Shown here piece by piece: positions 14,627-23,688 of a stretch of DNA of 35,167 bases. Below the pieces are notes generated by a model. That model searched no databases. It had not been told where the DNA came from and saw only the letters and a list, made by a program, of their open reading frames with translations. How positions within the stretch are numbered: position 1 is the stretch's first letter; the number at the start of each line of letters is the position of its first letter. The stretch covers positions 1 through 35,167 of the forward strand of contig JACSRI010000190.1 in the NCBI GenBank assembly GCA_014879845.1, read 5' to 3'. The DNA comes from Opitutaceae bacterium (lineage in GTDB: Bacteria > Verrucomicrobiota > Verrucomicrobiia > Opitutales > Opitutaceae). Made by a program: the position numbers and the translations under genes.

Positions 14627-17600
14627 ATGATCCGCCTGCTTCTCGGCCTCGCCGCGGCTGTCCTCACCTCGGCGCAGATTTTCGCCGAACCTGATTCCCG
14701 ACCTGCCCTGCTCCGGAGAGTCGACGTCCAGATCGGCTCCCGCCTGGACTCCAGCCCTGGCGCCCCCGGCATGGCGATTCCGCCCGCCCCGGGTGTCGTG
14801 ACCACCGCCATGCCGGCTGCGGATGCGCCATCCCGCGTGATCGTGAAGCTCCGCCGTCCGGATGCGCGTGTTTGGTCCGCGGTCTCGACCGCATCGATCG
14901 CGCCGACGGCCGCCGGGGTCGATCCCGAGTTCGCGGCACTCCTGGCCCGACACGGCGTGCGATCCGCTTCGCCGCTGGTCATCGCCCACCTGCGGGATGA
15001 CGCGGCGCGGAGTCTCTCCCCTGTCGATCGGGCGGCCCGGATACACCAACGGTTTCCCGCACGCGCGGCTCGCGCGCCTGCCGGCGCGACCGTGCCGGAA
15101 CTTTCCGGTATCTATATTTTGGATCTCGGCAGCCGCTCGCCATCCGGGATGCGAACCACGCTCGAGGCCCTCCGGGCGGATCCCCGCGTGCTCTACGCCG
15201 AGGAAGACAGTGTCGTGCGGACCTGCTACGTACCAAACGACCCGCACTACTCGCAGCACGGTTCGTGGGGGCAGCCCTATGATGATCTTCACGGATTGAA
15301 AGCGATCAGCGCCGAGGCGGCGTGGGACACGACCCAGGGCCAGGGCATCGTCGTCGCCGTGGTCGACACCGGCGTCGACCACGAGCACCCGGACATGCGG
15401 GACAACATCTGGCACAACGCGCGCGAGATCGCGAGCAACGGCCTCGACGACGACACCAATGGCTTCGTCGACGATGTGATCGGGTGGGACTTCGTCGGGC
15501 AGTTCGCCGGACAGCCGACGGAGGATGCCGATCCGATGGACTCCTTTGGCCATGGCACCCACGTGGCCGGCACGATCGCCGCGACCGGAGACAACCAGCT
15601 GGGCATCGTCGGCGTCGCCTGGAAGGCCAAGGTCATGGCGATCAAGGGCCTCGATGACTCAGGATCCGGACCGGCTTCGCAACTCGCCCGCTGCATCGTC
15701 TACGCGGTGGACAACGGCGCCGACATCATCAACGCGAGTTGGGGAGCGGAGAGCCCGTCCGAGACGATCGCCGACGCCGTCAACTACGCCCGCGCACACG
15801 GTGTGGTGTTCGTCGCAGCGGCGGGCAACGCCCGCGCCGACGCCTCGGGCTTCTATCCAGCCAACCTGCCTGCATCGATCACGGTCGCCGCGGTCGATGT
15901 CCACGGCAACGCAGCCAGTTTCTCAAACTTCGGATCGCGGATCGACGTCGCTGCTCCGGGCGTGGACATCCTGTCGCTCGAACCCAGCACGGGCGGTTAC
16001 GTACCCAAGAGCGGCACGAGTATGGCCGCGCCCCATGTGAGCGGACTTGCCGCCCTGATCCTTCAGACGCATCCGACCTTCACCGCCGAGCAGGTGCGCC
16101 AGGCGCTGCGCGTCTCGGCGACCGACCTCGGAGTGCCGGGACGGGACTCGGACTTCGGCTATGGCCGGATCCACGCGGCGGAGGCGGTGCTCCTGCCGGG
16201 CGATGTCCTCGGAGTCCGGATACTCACTCCGGTCGGCGACAGCGCCATCTCCGAGCCGACGGCCGTGACCGGCACCGCCGCCGGCCCCGGCTTCGCCCGC
16301 TACACGCTCGAGTTCGGCGCCGGAAGCTCGCCGACAAACTGGACGACCCTGCGCGACAGCACGGCCGCCGTCGAAGCAGGCGAACTCGGCACCTTCGATC
16401 CGTCCACCCTGGCGGATGGCCGCTACACGATCCGACTGCGGGCGACCAACACCGCGGGCACCACCTTCGTCGATCAGGTCGAGATCACGGTCCGCTACCT
16501 CGAGATCACCTCGCCGCGTCCACCCGCGGTGCCGTCGCTGACGATGCCGATGAAACCCGGCGCCACCTACGCCATCACCGGATCCGCCCGGGGGCCGAGC
16601 TTCCAGGACTACGTCATCGAGTGGGCCCCGGGGGTGGACGCAACCTCGGGCTGGTCGACCGAAGGCGTCACTCTGACCGGCGGCGGTCGCTCGCCCGTCG
16701 TGGACGGCACGCTTGGCACGTGGACGCTCCCCGCGAACCTCACCGGATTCCACTCGATCCGGCTCAGGGTGAACAACAACGGCTTCACCAGCGAGACGCG
16801 ATCGTCGGTCTACGCGGAACCCGCGCTCACCTCCGGCAACTGGCCGGTCCTGCTCCCCGGAGCGCCCTACAATGAGGCACCGACCGTAGTCACGCGGGCC
16901 GACGGAACCGCGCGGTTCCTCTCCGCCGACATGTGGCTCAACCGGACGATGTATTCCATTTCCTACGACGGCGCGGCGGAGACACACGCGCTCGGCGTGG
17001 GCAGCCGGTTCGCGGCGCCGAGCGCAGATCTCGACGGCGTGCCGGGCGACGAGATCGTCATTCCCACCGGTTTCCTGCTCGAGATCGTGTCCTCTGAGTT
17101 GGACAAGATCCGGACGATCATCGCGCCCCGGGGGCGCTACCTGCGCGAAGATCCGGCGACACTCGCCGATCTCGACCATGACGGCACGCTTGAGATTCTC
17201 GTCCCCTCCCGCCACAGCAACGGGGCCTGGAACGAATCAGGCGCCCTGCATGTCTATGGCGCGGATGGTGTGCTCCGCTTCGAGATCGACGCCCCGTTCA
17301 GCCCGAGCGGCCCGCTCACTTTCGCGAAGGCGCTGGCGGCTGACCTCGATGGCGACGGCCGCGCGGAGATCATCGTCGCCTTCGGCGGGACGACCCAATC
17401 CAGCTACACCGTCACCTGCTACACGAAGGACGGCACGCCGTTTCCCGGGTGGACGACTCGCGAGATCTCCGGGGCTTTTCTCGCTTCGGTCTCCGCGGCC
17501 GATCTGGATCGGGATGGCGCCAGCGAGATCATCCTGGTCGAAGCAGTGATGGCGGAAAGCGTCGATCAGGTCGTCGTGCTGGACTCCACCGGTGCCGTGC

Positions 17601-19288
17601 GCGACGGCTGGCCGGTTCGCACCGGCGATTCGTCGGGTGCGCAGATGACCCTCTCGATCGGCGACCTCGATCAAGACGGGCTCAAGGAGCTGGTCGTCGT
17701 GACCCAGAAAAAGATCTCGATCTTCAATCACGACGGGACCGCCTGGACACCCCCCTGGTCCCCCGGAGGCAATCCGCCGTTCAACTCGAACACGACCCCG
17801 CTCATCGCCGATGTCGATGGAGACGGCCGGCAGGAGATCCTGGTCGTGACCACCTCCGTCGATTTCACCGACTCGTCGGCTCCGTATCACTACTCGGTCC
17901 TGACGATCTACGACCGGACGGGCGCGGTCCTGCGAAGCTGGCCGCTCTTCGGCACCGACGGGCAGCAGCCCGTGTGGGGCGTGCCGACCGTGGGCGACTT
18001 CAATGGCGACGGCCTGACCGATATCGCCGTGACGATGTCGTTGATCGAGGGCGGCGGCATCAGCGGTTGGCTGACGGATTCGTCCATGGTTTGCCTCACG
18101 ACCGACTACCGATTCAACGCCGCCGGATCCGACTGGGTCGGCAACCACGGCGATCCCCAGAACTCGCGCATGCCGCGCACAGCTGCGGCGTTCATCGCCC
18201 GTCCTGCTGATCAGAGTGTATCCGCTGGGGCCCCGGTCAGACTCACCGCGACGGTCGGTGGCCACCCCTACCCCCGCATCCAGTGGCAGAAGGACGGAGT
18301 CGACATCCCCGGCGCGACTCATCCGACCCTGACCTTCGGCAGCGTGCAGGCGTGGGACGCCGGACACTACACCGTCGTCCTGACGACCGCCTCGGGCTCG
18401 ATCACCAGCGAGGCGACCCTGACGGTCGACGACGTGACCGCTGCGGATTCCCGCGTGCTCAACCTCTCCACCCGCGCATTCGTGCGCGGGATGGACCAGC
18501 CGCTGATCCCCGGGTTCGTCGTCGCAGGTTCGGGCACGAAGCAGTTGCTCATCCGCGCGATCGGCCCACGCCTGCGCGACCTTGGCGTCGCCGGTCCGAT
18601 CGACGACCCTCGCATCATACTGAAGCGCTTCGATCCCGGAACCCAGGCCTACCACGATATCGCGGCAAACGACGACTGGCCCGACGACGCCATCCTCAAG
18701 GCGACCAGCCGGACCGTCGGCGCCTTTTCCCTGGTGCCCGGAAGTCGTGACGCCGCGATGCTCGTGAACATCGCGCCCGGCCAGTACACGGTCTTCGCCG
18801 AGGCGGCGTCGGGCGCCGCGGCCGGCATTGCCCTGGTGGAAATCTATGATGCCGATCCGGCCGTTGTGCCGGCCAGCCTGACCAACGTATCCAATCGAGG
18901 ATACGTTGGCGTGGGCGCCGAGATCATGATCCCGGGATTCGTCGTCGCGAACGATGGACCGAAAAAATTCCTCTTCCGGGCGGTCGGTCCGGGCCTCGCC
19001 AGGTTCGGGGTGAACGCCCCCCTTGCCGACCCGCATCTCACGCTCTACCGCGCCATCCCGGGCACGGCTGACTCGGAGGCGATCCTGACCAACGACAACT
19101 GGTCGGAGCATCCCAACGCAGCGACGACAGCGGCGACCGCAGCGGCGGTCAGCGCCTTCCGGCTCGAGGCGGGGAGCAACGATGCCGCCTTCGTCGCCAC
19201 GCTCACTCCCGGCATCTACACCATCCACGCCCGCGGTGTCGCCGATGCCACCGGCGAGGCCCTGGTGGAACTCTACGTCGTGCCATGA
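14627..19288 (+). CDS. giant secreted subtilase (S8) with VCBS region, Ig-like domain and two C-terminal repeats
   Basis: The product has 1553 residues. It has a signal peptide (MIRLLLGLAAAVLTSAQIFA) and a propeptide region to about residue 210. The S8 catalytic domain (about 215-530) has all three catalytic residues: D247 in VVAVVDTGVDH, H309 in FGHGTHVAGT and S465 in SGTSMAAPHVSG. Two beta-sandwich segments follow (about 525-735). Residues 800-1185 carry six VCBS/FG-GAP motifs (DLDGDGRAEIIVAF, DVDGDGRQEILVV, DFNGDGLTDIAV), suggesting a calcium-binding propeller. An Ig-like domain (1188-1268) precedes two related repeats (1272-1406 and 1415-1553) of a type I associate with Opitutaceae secreted proteins. 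The enzyme is probably an extracellular protease. No terminator is obvious. Confidence 0.92.
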   Translation: MIRLLLGLAAAVLTSAQIFAEPDSRPALLRRVDVQIGSRLDSSPGAPGMAIPPAPGVVTTAMPAADAPSRVIVKLRRPDARVWSAVSTASIAPTAAGVDPEFAALLARHGVRSASPLVIAHLRDDAARSLSPVDRAARIHQRFPARAARAPAGATVPELSGIYILDLGSRSPSGMRTTLEALRADPRVLYAEEDSVVRTCYVPNDPHYSQHGSWGQPYDDLHGLKAISAEAAWDTTQGQGIVVAVVDTGVDHEHPDMRDNIWHNAREIASNGLDDDTNGFVDDVIGWDFVGQFAGQPTEDADPMDSFGHGTHVAGTIAATGDNQLGIVGVAWKAKVMAIKGLDDSGSGPASQLARCIVYAVDNGADIINASWGAESPSETIADAVNYARAHGVVFVAAAGNARADASGFYPANLPASITVAAVDVHGNAASFSNFGSRIDVAAPGVDILSLEPSTGGYVPKSGTSMAAPHVSGLAALILQTHPTFTAEQVRQALRVSATDLGVPGRDSDFGYGRIHAAEAVLLPGDVLGVRILTPVGDSAISEPTAVTGTAAGPGFARYTLEFGAGSSPTNWTTLRDSTAAVEAGELGTFDPSTLADGRYTIRLRATNTAGTTFVDQVEITVRYLEITSPRPPAVPSLTMPMKPGATYAITGSARGPSFQDYVIEWAPGVDATSGWSTEGVTLTGGGRSPVVDGTLGTWTLPANLTGFHSIRLRVNNNGFTSETRSSVYAEPALTSGNWPVLLPGAPYNEAPTVVTRADGTARFLSADMWLNRTMYSISYDGAAETHALGVGSRFAAPSADLDGVPGDEIVIPTGFLLEIVSSELDKIRTIIAPRGRYLREDPATLADLDHDGTLEILVPSRHSNGAWNESGALHVYGADGVLRFEIDAPFSPSGPLTFAKALAADLDGDGRAEIIVAFGGTTQSSYTVTCYTKDGTPFPGWTTREISGAFLASVSAADLDRDGASEIILVEAVMAESVDQVVVLDSTGAVRDGWPVRTGDSSGAQMTLSIGDLDQDGLKELVVVTQKKISIFNHDGTAWTPPWSPGGNPPFNSNTTPLIADVDGDGRQEILVVTTSVDFTDSSAPYHYSVLTIYDRTGAVLRSWPLFGTDGQQPVWGVPTVGDFNGDGLTDIAVTMSLIEGGGISGWLTDSSMVCLTTDYRFNAAGSDWVGNHGDPQNSRMPRTAAAFIARPADQSVSAGAPVRLTATVGGHPYPRIQWQKDGVDIPGATHPTLTFGSVQAWDAGHYTVVLTTASGSITSEATLTVDDVTAADSRVLNLSTRAFVRGMDQPLIPGFVVAGSGTKQLLIRAIGPRLRDLGVAGPIDDPRIILKRFDPGTQAYHDIAANDDWPDDAILKATSRTVGAFSLVPGSRDAAMLVNIAPGQYTVFAEAASGAAAGIALVEIYDADPAVVPASLTNVSNRGYVGVGAEIMIPGFVVANDGPKKFLFRAVGPGLARFGVNAPLADPHLTLYRAIPGTADSEAILTNDNWSEHPNAATTAATAAAVSAFRLEAGSNDAAFVATLTPGIYTIHARGVADATGEALVELYVVP

Positions 19289-19349
19289 CTTGTTGCGCCG
19301 ACGGGCGGTCCGCCCAGACCACCGTCGCCGCGACCGGGCCCCAAGGTCT

Positions 19350-19970
19350 TCACTCCGGGTGCGCCGCTCCCGCCGTCGACCGACTGACGTACGACCTCAC
19401 ATAGTCCTGGTCGTCCTTGGAAAGACGCGTGAGAGGGATGGTGAACTCGGTCCGGTCGGGATGCCGCCGGATCGTCACCGTCTCGCCGGTCGCGCGCACC
19501 AGCTCCGCCTGGATTGTCGCTCCTTCGGCGCTCGTCCAGGTCCTGACTCCGGTGCCGAGCGCAGCTCTCAGGTCGGCCTGCATGCTCTCCCAGGCTTCCC
19601 GATCCACGAGATACACGGTGCTTGTCTCGTGATCGACATGCACGATTCCGTCGAACCGGCGCGTCCGCACGGAGTCCCCGTTCCGCTTCAGCAACGAGCC
19701 AAACCGCCTCTGGGTCTCCTTGGCCCTGGTCTCGGGAACCACCAACCGCACCCAGCCGCCCCACTCGCCGTCGTCATAGGTGGGCGCGTCGAACTCCACA
19801 CGATCGCCGACGCGATGCGCGAACGTCACGCCGGCGACTCGCACGGCATGCTCGCGTCCCTGGACGCTGGGGGCATTCAGCAGAATCCACTCGCCGGTGT
19901 AGGACGACAGCGGCTTCGCGGCACACACCACCGACGAGGACAGAACCAAGGCCAAGAGTAAGGTTCGCAT
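19350..19970 (-). CDS. secreted SHD1-domain protein
   Basis: The product has 206 residues with a signal peptide (MRTLLLALVLSSSVVCA, cleavage before AKP). The C-terminal part (about 143-197) matches the SLA1-homology domain 1 as found in Planctomycetota and Verrucomicrobiota: RTWTSAEGATIQAELVRATG followed by TVTIRRHPDRTEFTIPLTRL and SKDDQDYVRSY. The N-terminal half is beta-rich (GVTFAHRVGDRVEFDAP, GGWVRLVVPE) and unrecognised. The role of bacterial SHD1 proteins is not established. It converges on the subtilase gene with a 61-base gap. Confidence 0.8.
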   Translation of the reverse strand: MRTLLLALVLSSSVVCAAKPLSSYTGEWILLNAPSVQGREHAVRVAGVTFAHRVGDRVEFDAPTYDDGEWGGWVRLVVPETRAKETQRRFGSLLKRNGDSVRTRRFDGIVHVDHETSTVYLVDREAWESMQADLRAALGTGVRTWTSAEGATIQAELVRATGETVTIRRHPDRTEFTIPLTRLSKDDQDYVRSYVSRSTAGAAHPE

Positions 19971-20162
19971 GGGAACGCCGGCCGCGATCGACCGACGATA
20001 TCCAGATAGACGCGCCGATCGGCCCGCGTATTCACGCGCCGCGCAGCCGGAGCGTTCAGGCGCCGGTGCGCCTCGGGTCGGCCACTCGCCGCCCGAAGCC
20101 GACTGCGGACGTCGGGCCTTGTCGGCCTCCTCGCATTGCGTGCAGGCGACGCGGGGCCGGCG

Positions 20163-20990
20163 CTATCCGGATCCCGACGGGGTCCGGGTGACGGCCGCGT
20201 CGACAACCTTAGGATACCTCCACGGCTGGCCAGGCGTGAGCAACTCCATCCGCGAGCCGACTCCAAGATTCTGGAAGACCTGCCGGGCCTCCTCGGCCGA
20301 CAAGGTGAAATGCGCCCAGCCCTCGCTGTGCACCGGCAGGATGAGCGCCTGCGGAAACGCGTGCGCGGTATCGAGCAGGTCGTTGGCCGACATCGTCAGG
20401 TCGAAGGGACCGCGCGGCCGCGCCGCGCCGGCGAAGGCGAGGATGACACGCGGGGCGAAGCGGCGCGCGACCTCGGCCACGCCCTCGAAGTAAACTGTAT
20501 CGCCCGTCACATACACCGCCGGATCGCCGTCGGCCTCGAGGACAAAACCGATGACCTCTCCCGCGAGCGGCTCGATGCCCGCCGGGCCATGACGCGCCGG
20601 GGTCGCGGTGATTCGGACCAGCACGCCGTCCGGCGCCGGCAGAGTCACCGACGCCCACGGCTCGAGCCCGCGCGCGGTTCCGCCGAGCCGCCCGGCGCCC
20701 ACGATCGTCGTGAGCGTCAGCGGGACACGCTCCAGGAGCGCCCGCCCGGCGTTGTCGAGATTGTCCGCGTGTTGGTCATGGCTGAGCAATACCACGTCGA
20801 CGGCACCGATGTCCGCGGGCAGGCAGGCGGGCGCGCTCGTCTTGCGCAACGTCACGTGGCCGCGCGGATACTCGGTGCCCGAGGCATCGAAGGTCGGGTC
20901 AGTGAGCAGTCGGAGCCCGTGATAGTCGACGAGCACCGTGGGGCCGCCGATCAGCGTGAGGGTGAGGGCCGGAATCGATAACGCGTGCAT
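20163..20990 (-). CDS. MBL-fold metallo-hydrolase, UlaG-like
   Basis: The product has 275 residues. The ATG at 20990 is chosen because the fold starts right after it (LTLTLIGGPTVLVDYHGLRL followed by LTDPTF). The metal motif reads LLSHDQHADNLD, the H-x-x-H-x-D pattern of beta-lactamase-superfamily hydrolases of the UlaG/COG2220 type, with Asn where HxHxDH has its third His. Further ligands are expected at H134-like ARHGP, D in VYVTGDTVYF and a late His in LPVHSEGWAHF. These are cytoplasmic hydrolases of lactones or phosphoesters; the substrate is unknown. The gene is divergent from a DJ-1/AraC regulator across 67 bases, which probably controls it. Confidence 0.85.
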   Translation of the reverse strand: MHALSIPALTLTLIGGPTVLVDYHGLRLLTDPTFDASGTEYPRGHVTLRKTSAPACLPADIGAVDVVLLSHDQHADNLDNAGRALLERVPLTLTTIVGAGRLGGTARGLEPWASVTLPAPDGVLVRITATPARHGPAGIEPLAGEVIGFVLEADGDPAVYVTGDTVYFEGVAEVARRFAPRVILAFAGAARPRGPFDLTMSANDLLDTAHAFPQALILPVHSEGWAHFTLSAEEARQVFQNLGVGSRMELLTPGQPWRYPKVVDAAVTRTPSGSG

Positions 20991-21007
20991 GAGGTCATTT
21001 CTTCGGC

Positions 21008-21035
21008 GTGACACTTTCATGTTCAAAGCTATTAT
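21008..21035 (+). promoter_or_regulatory. sigma-70-like promoter of the DJ-1/AraC gene
   Basis: GTGACA (21008-21013) and TATTAT (21030-21035) are 16 bases apart, each matching five of six consensus bases. A start of transcription near 21042 would leave a 16-base leader containing GGAG (21048-21051) and then the ATG at 21058. Confidence 0.5.
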
Positions 21036-21057
21036 TCTGCCATTCCCGGAGCCGAAC

Positions 21058-22005
21058 ATGCCAAAGCCCATACCGATCTCGATCTACCTGCACCGGCGCG
21101 CCTCCCTCGGATTTGCCCTGCTCCTGGAACTGGTCTTCAACGTGGCCAACCGCCTGGCCGGCCAGCCGGTGTTCGTCCCGGGCTTCGTCGCCGACGACAG
21201 CGGGCCACATCGCTTCCGCCACGGGCTCACGCTGGCGCGCGCGCCGCGCACCCTGCCGCCCACCGGCTGGTTGATCGTTCCGCCGCTGGATGGCTTCGCG
21301 GGAGAGTTCGTCGTTTCGGCCCGCGAGTCGCGCTTCCTCGGCGGGGCGCGCGAGCGCGGATTGATGATCGCGACGTCCTGCCTGGGTTCGTTCCTCCCGG
21401 CAGGCGCCGGCCTGCTCGACGGACTTGAAGCCACGACCCACTGGCGCTGGGCGGAATTCGCCGCGGCGCGCTTCCCCAACGTGCGCTGGAACCCGCGCTC
21501 GCTGCTGTGTGAGCAACCTGGATTCGTCACGGCCGGCGGACTGCTTTCGACGGTCGACCTCGCGCTCCACCTCGTCGCCCGGCACTGCGACCGGGAACTG
21601 TGCCGCGATCTCGGGCGCCATCTGCTGGCCGACAGCGTGCGACAGAAGCAGTCGGCCTACGCGGCCTCGCTGCTCCTGCAGCCGCGCAATCGCGCGAACT
21701 TCGAGGCACTGGAGAAAGTCATCGAGGCGCGGCTCGCCCGGCCACCGTCGATCCCGGAGATGGCGGAGCAGTGCCGCATGAGCGTGCGCACCTTTCATCG
21801 CGCCTTCGACGAGGCCTACGGCGTATCGCCCGGAAAATATCTGCAGCTGAAACGCATCGAGCGGGCCAAGGAACTCCTGGCCGACGAACGACTGACGATC
21901 GAGGCGGTCGCGGACCGCTGCGGCTTTTCACAGCCGGCGTTCTTCCGCACCATATTTGCCCGCGAGACCGGCCTCACGCCCGCCCAGTTTCGCAAGCGAC
22001 TTTAG
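21058..22005 (+). CDS. GlxA-type regulator: DJ-1/PfpI-like domain plus AraC HTH
   Basis: The product has 315 residues. The ATG at 21058 has GGAG six bases upstream and starts directly at the first strand (PIPISIYLHRRASLGFALLL). Residues 5-180 are a DJ-1/PfpI class-I-amidotransferase-like domain, with the elbow Cys (C108) in IATSCLGSFLPAGAGLLDG and the LSTVDLALHLVARH helix that ends it. Residues 215-313 are an AraC double HTH (SIPEMAEQCRMSVRTFHRAF, VSPGKYLQLKRIERAKELL, IEAVADRCGFSQPAFFRTIF). In GlxA/FtrA regulators the first domain senses a metabolite. Divergent transcription from the MBL hydrolase suggests that gene is the target. Confidence 0.88.
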   Translation: MPKPIPISIYLHRRASLGFALLLELVFNVANRLAGQPVFVPGFVADDSGPHRFRHGLTLARAPRTLPPTGWLIVPPLDGFAGEFVVSARESRFLGGARERGLMIATSCLGSFLPAGAGLLDGLEATTHWRWAEFAAARFPNVRWNPRSLLCEQPGFVTAGGLLSTVDLALHLVARHCDRELCRDLGRHLLADSVRQKQSAYAASLLLQPRNRANFEALEKVIEARLARPPSIPEMAEQCRMSVRTFHRAFDEAYGVSPGKYLQLKRIERAKELLADERLTIEAVADRCGFSQPAFFRTIFARETGLTPAQFRKRL

Positions 22006-22185
22006 GAGGTGCCCTCAAACACCGCGCGTTGGTTTGGGAATGGCCCGCATGCTCGGTGGATTGCCGTCCTCGCACATCCATGGTCGAGAGCGGATGCTCG
22101 GGGCACCGGTGCGGGCCTTGGATCTGGACCCGTCGGAGTGCCGTGGCATCCTCAGGCCCCGCGTCCTCCCGTCCGCGCATCCACG

Positions 22186-23034
22186 ATGTCCTCACCGCGC
22201 CGCACCTTTCTCCAACAGGCCGCTGCAGCCTCAGCCGCCCTCGCGCTGGCCCCGCGCCTCGCCGCCGAACCGAGCGGAACCTCCTCGGATCGCGACCTCC
22301 ACGAACTGCGCTGCTATCGGCTCAAGGCCGAAACTCGGCTGAGGGCCGACGCCGATCCCGCGGCGCTCGACAGTTTCCTCGAGCACGCGCTCCTTCCCGC
22401 GCTGGACCGGCTCGGCCTGCGCGACGTCGGCGTGTTCTCCGAGCTCGACGTGCAGAAGGACACGGCGACCTGGACGCCGAAGCAGGGGTCGCCGGTGTGG
22501 GTGCTGATCACGCACCGCACGCTCGACTCGTTCCTGCACGTGAGCGCCGAGCTCCTCTCCGACCCCGCCGTGCAGGCGGCAGGCGCCACACACCTGCAGG
22601 CGCCGGCCAGCAGCCCGGGATTTGAGCGGATCGACTGTTGGCTCTATCGGGCATTCCGCGGCCTGCCGCGACTCGAAGTGCCGGCGTTCTCCCGGTCGCG
22701 CGCGCCGGGCCGGATCTTCGAGATGCGCGACTACGAGAGCCACAGCGAGGTGAAGGCGCTGAACAAGATGGCGATGTTCGACGACGGCGAGATCGCCCTG
22801 ATGAAGGACCTGGGCATGCACCCCGTGTTCTTCGGCCAGGCCCTCGCCGGGCCCGATCTGCCGCATCTGCGCTACATCACCTGCGGACCCGACCTCGCCA
22901 GCCACCTCGCCGCGTGGGGCAAGTTCGGCCCCGATCCACGCTGGGCCGCGATGCGGGACGATCCGCGCTACGCCGGCAATGTCTCGCGCAACACGCCGCG
23001 GTTCCTTGCGCCCAAGGCGTATTCAGCGATCTGA
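22186..23034 (+). CDS. Tat-exported NIPSNAP-family protein
   Basis: The product has 282 residues. The ATG at 22186 gives a twin-arginine signal (MSSPRRTFLQQAAAASAALA, then LAPRLAAEP). The mature part contains two ferredoxin-like NIPSNAP units: residues about 40-145 beginning DLHELRCYRLKAE, and about 180-282 beginning GRIFEMRDYESHSEVKALNK. NIPSNAP proteins are common Tat substrates in Planctomycetota and Verrucomicrobiota, but no reaction is established for them. The gene follows the DJ-1/AraC gene after 180 bases and could be separately transcribed. Confidence 0.88.
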   Translation: MSSPRRTFLQQAAAASAALALAPRLAAEPSGTSSDRDLHELRCYRLKAETRLRADADPAALDSFLEHALLPALDRLGLRDVGVFSELDVQKDTATWTPKQGSPVWVLITHRTLDSFLHVSAELLSDPAVQAAGATHLQAPASSPGFERIDCWLYRAFRGLPRLEVPAFSRSRAPGRIFEMRDYESHSEVKALNKMAMFDDGEIALMKDLGMHPVFFGQALAGPDLPHLRYITCGPDLASHLAAWGKFGPDPRWAAMRDDPRYAGNVSRNTPRFLAPKAYSAI

Positions 23035-23083
23035 TTCGACGCGGGCCAGCGACCGGTGCAGGCCCGCGTCGTCCGGGCCGCGG

Positions 23084-23542
23084 TCAGTTCCAGTTGTCGA
23101 TTTTCAGGTCGTCGGGCGACGGTCGGCCTTTCCCCGTCTCGACCAGACTGCGCAGGCTCAGCAGGAACGTCGCCCACTTCATGCTGCAATGGGCCATAAA
23201 CTCCTCGGCCCGGGCCCAGCCGCGGTGGCCGAACAGGACGACCGTGGTATCGCCTTCGCGCGCCAGCCCGAAGGTGATGTTCGTGCCGAGCCACTCCTCC
23301 GGGCCGGAGGCGACCTGCCACCGGACTTCGCGCTCGGGATCCAGTTTCTCGAGCGTGAATGCCATGTTTCCGATCTCGACGCCGGCCGGGTCGTGGAAGC
23401 GGACACGAAGGGTGCCGCCGGGCCGGGACTCCCCTGTCGTCTCCCGCGTCCACCAACCCGCCACGCCCTCCACGGTCGAGACCGCGGCGAAGACCCTCGC
23501 CAGCGGTGCCTTGATTCCAATGCGGTGTATGATGTCTGCCAT
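23084..23542 (-). CDS. SRPBCC/AHSA1-domain protein
   Basis: The product is 152 residues forming one START-like (SRPBCC, AHSA1-type) domain: IIHRIGIKAPLARVFAAVST, then VEGVAGWWTRETTG, then FHDPAGVEIGNMAFTLEKLD, and a C-terminal helix MKWATFLLSLRSLVETG. Such domains bind small hydrophobic ligands in a helix-grip fold; the name comes from the Hsp90 activator Aha1, but bacterial single-domain members have varied or unknown roles. The gene is divergent from the HTH regulator at 23689, with 146 bases between them. Confidence 0.85.
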   Translation of the reverse strand: MADIIHRIGIKAPLARVFAAVSTVEGVAGWWTRETTGESRPGGTLRVRFHDPAGVEIGNMAFTLEKLDPEREVRWQVASGPEEWLGTNITFGLAREGDTTVVLFGHRGWARAEEFMAHCSMKWATFLLSLRSLVETGKGRPSPDDLKIDNWN

Positions 23543-23688
23543 GATAGGTGTGCCTCGTTTTGATTTGATGGTTGGTTGCCGTCCTCGAGAGTCGTGCGGA
23601 TCCTCCGCGGAGCCGGTGACTGCCGATGACGTGGCGATACTAGCGCAGGCTTCGAAACCGAGAGAGTGACAACCATGACGCGATTTCG

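Noticed and set aside
17237-19228. A 663-codon minus-strand frame opposite the subtilase
   Set aside because: It lies fully within a gene whose catalytic and VCBS motifs are unambiguous. It has the composition of a mirror frame.
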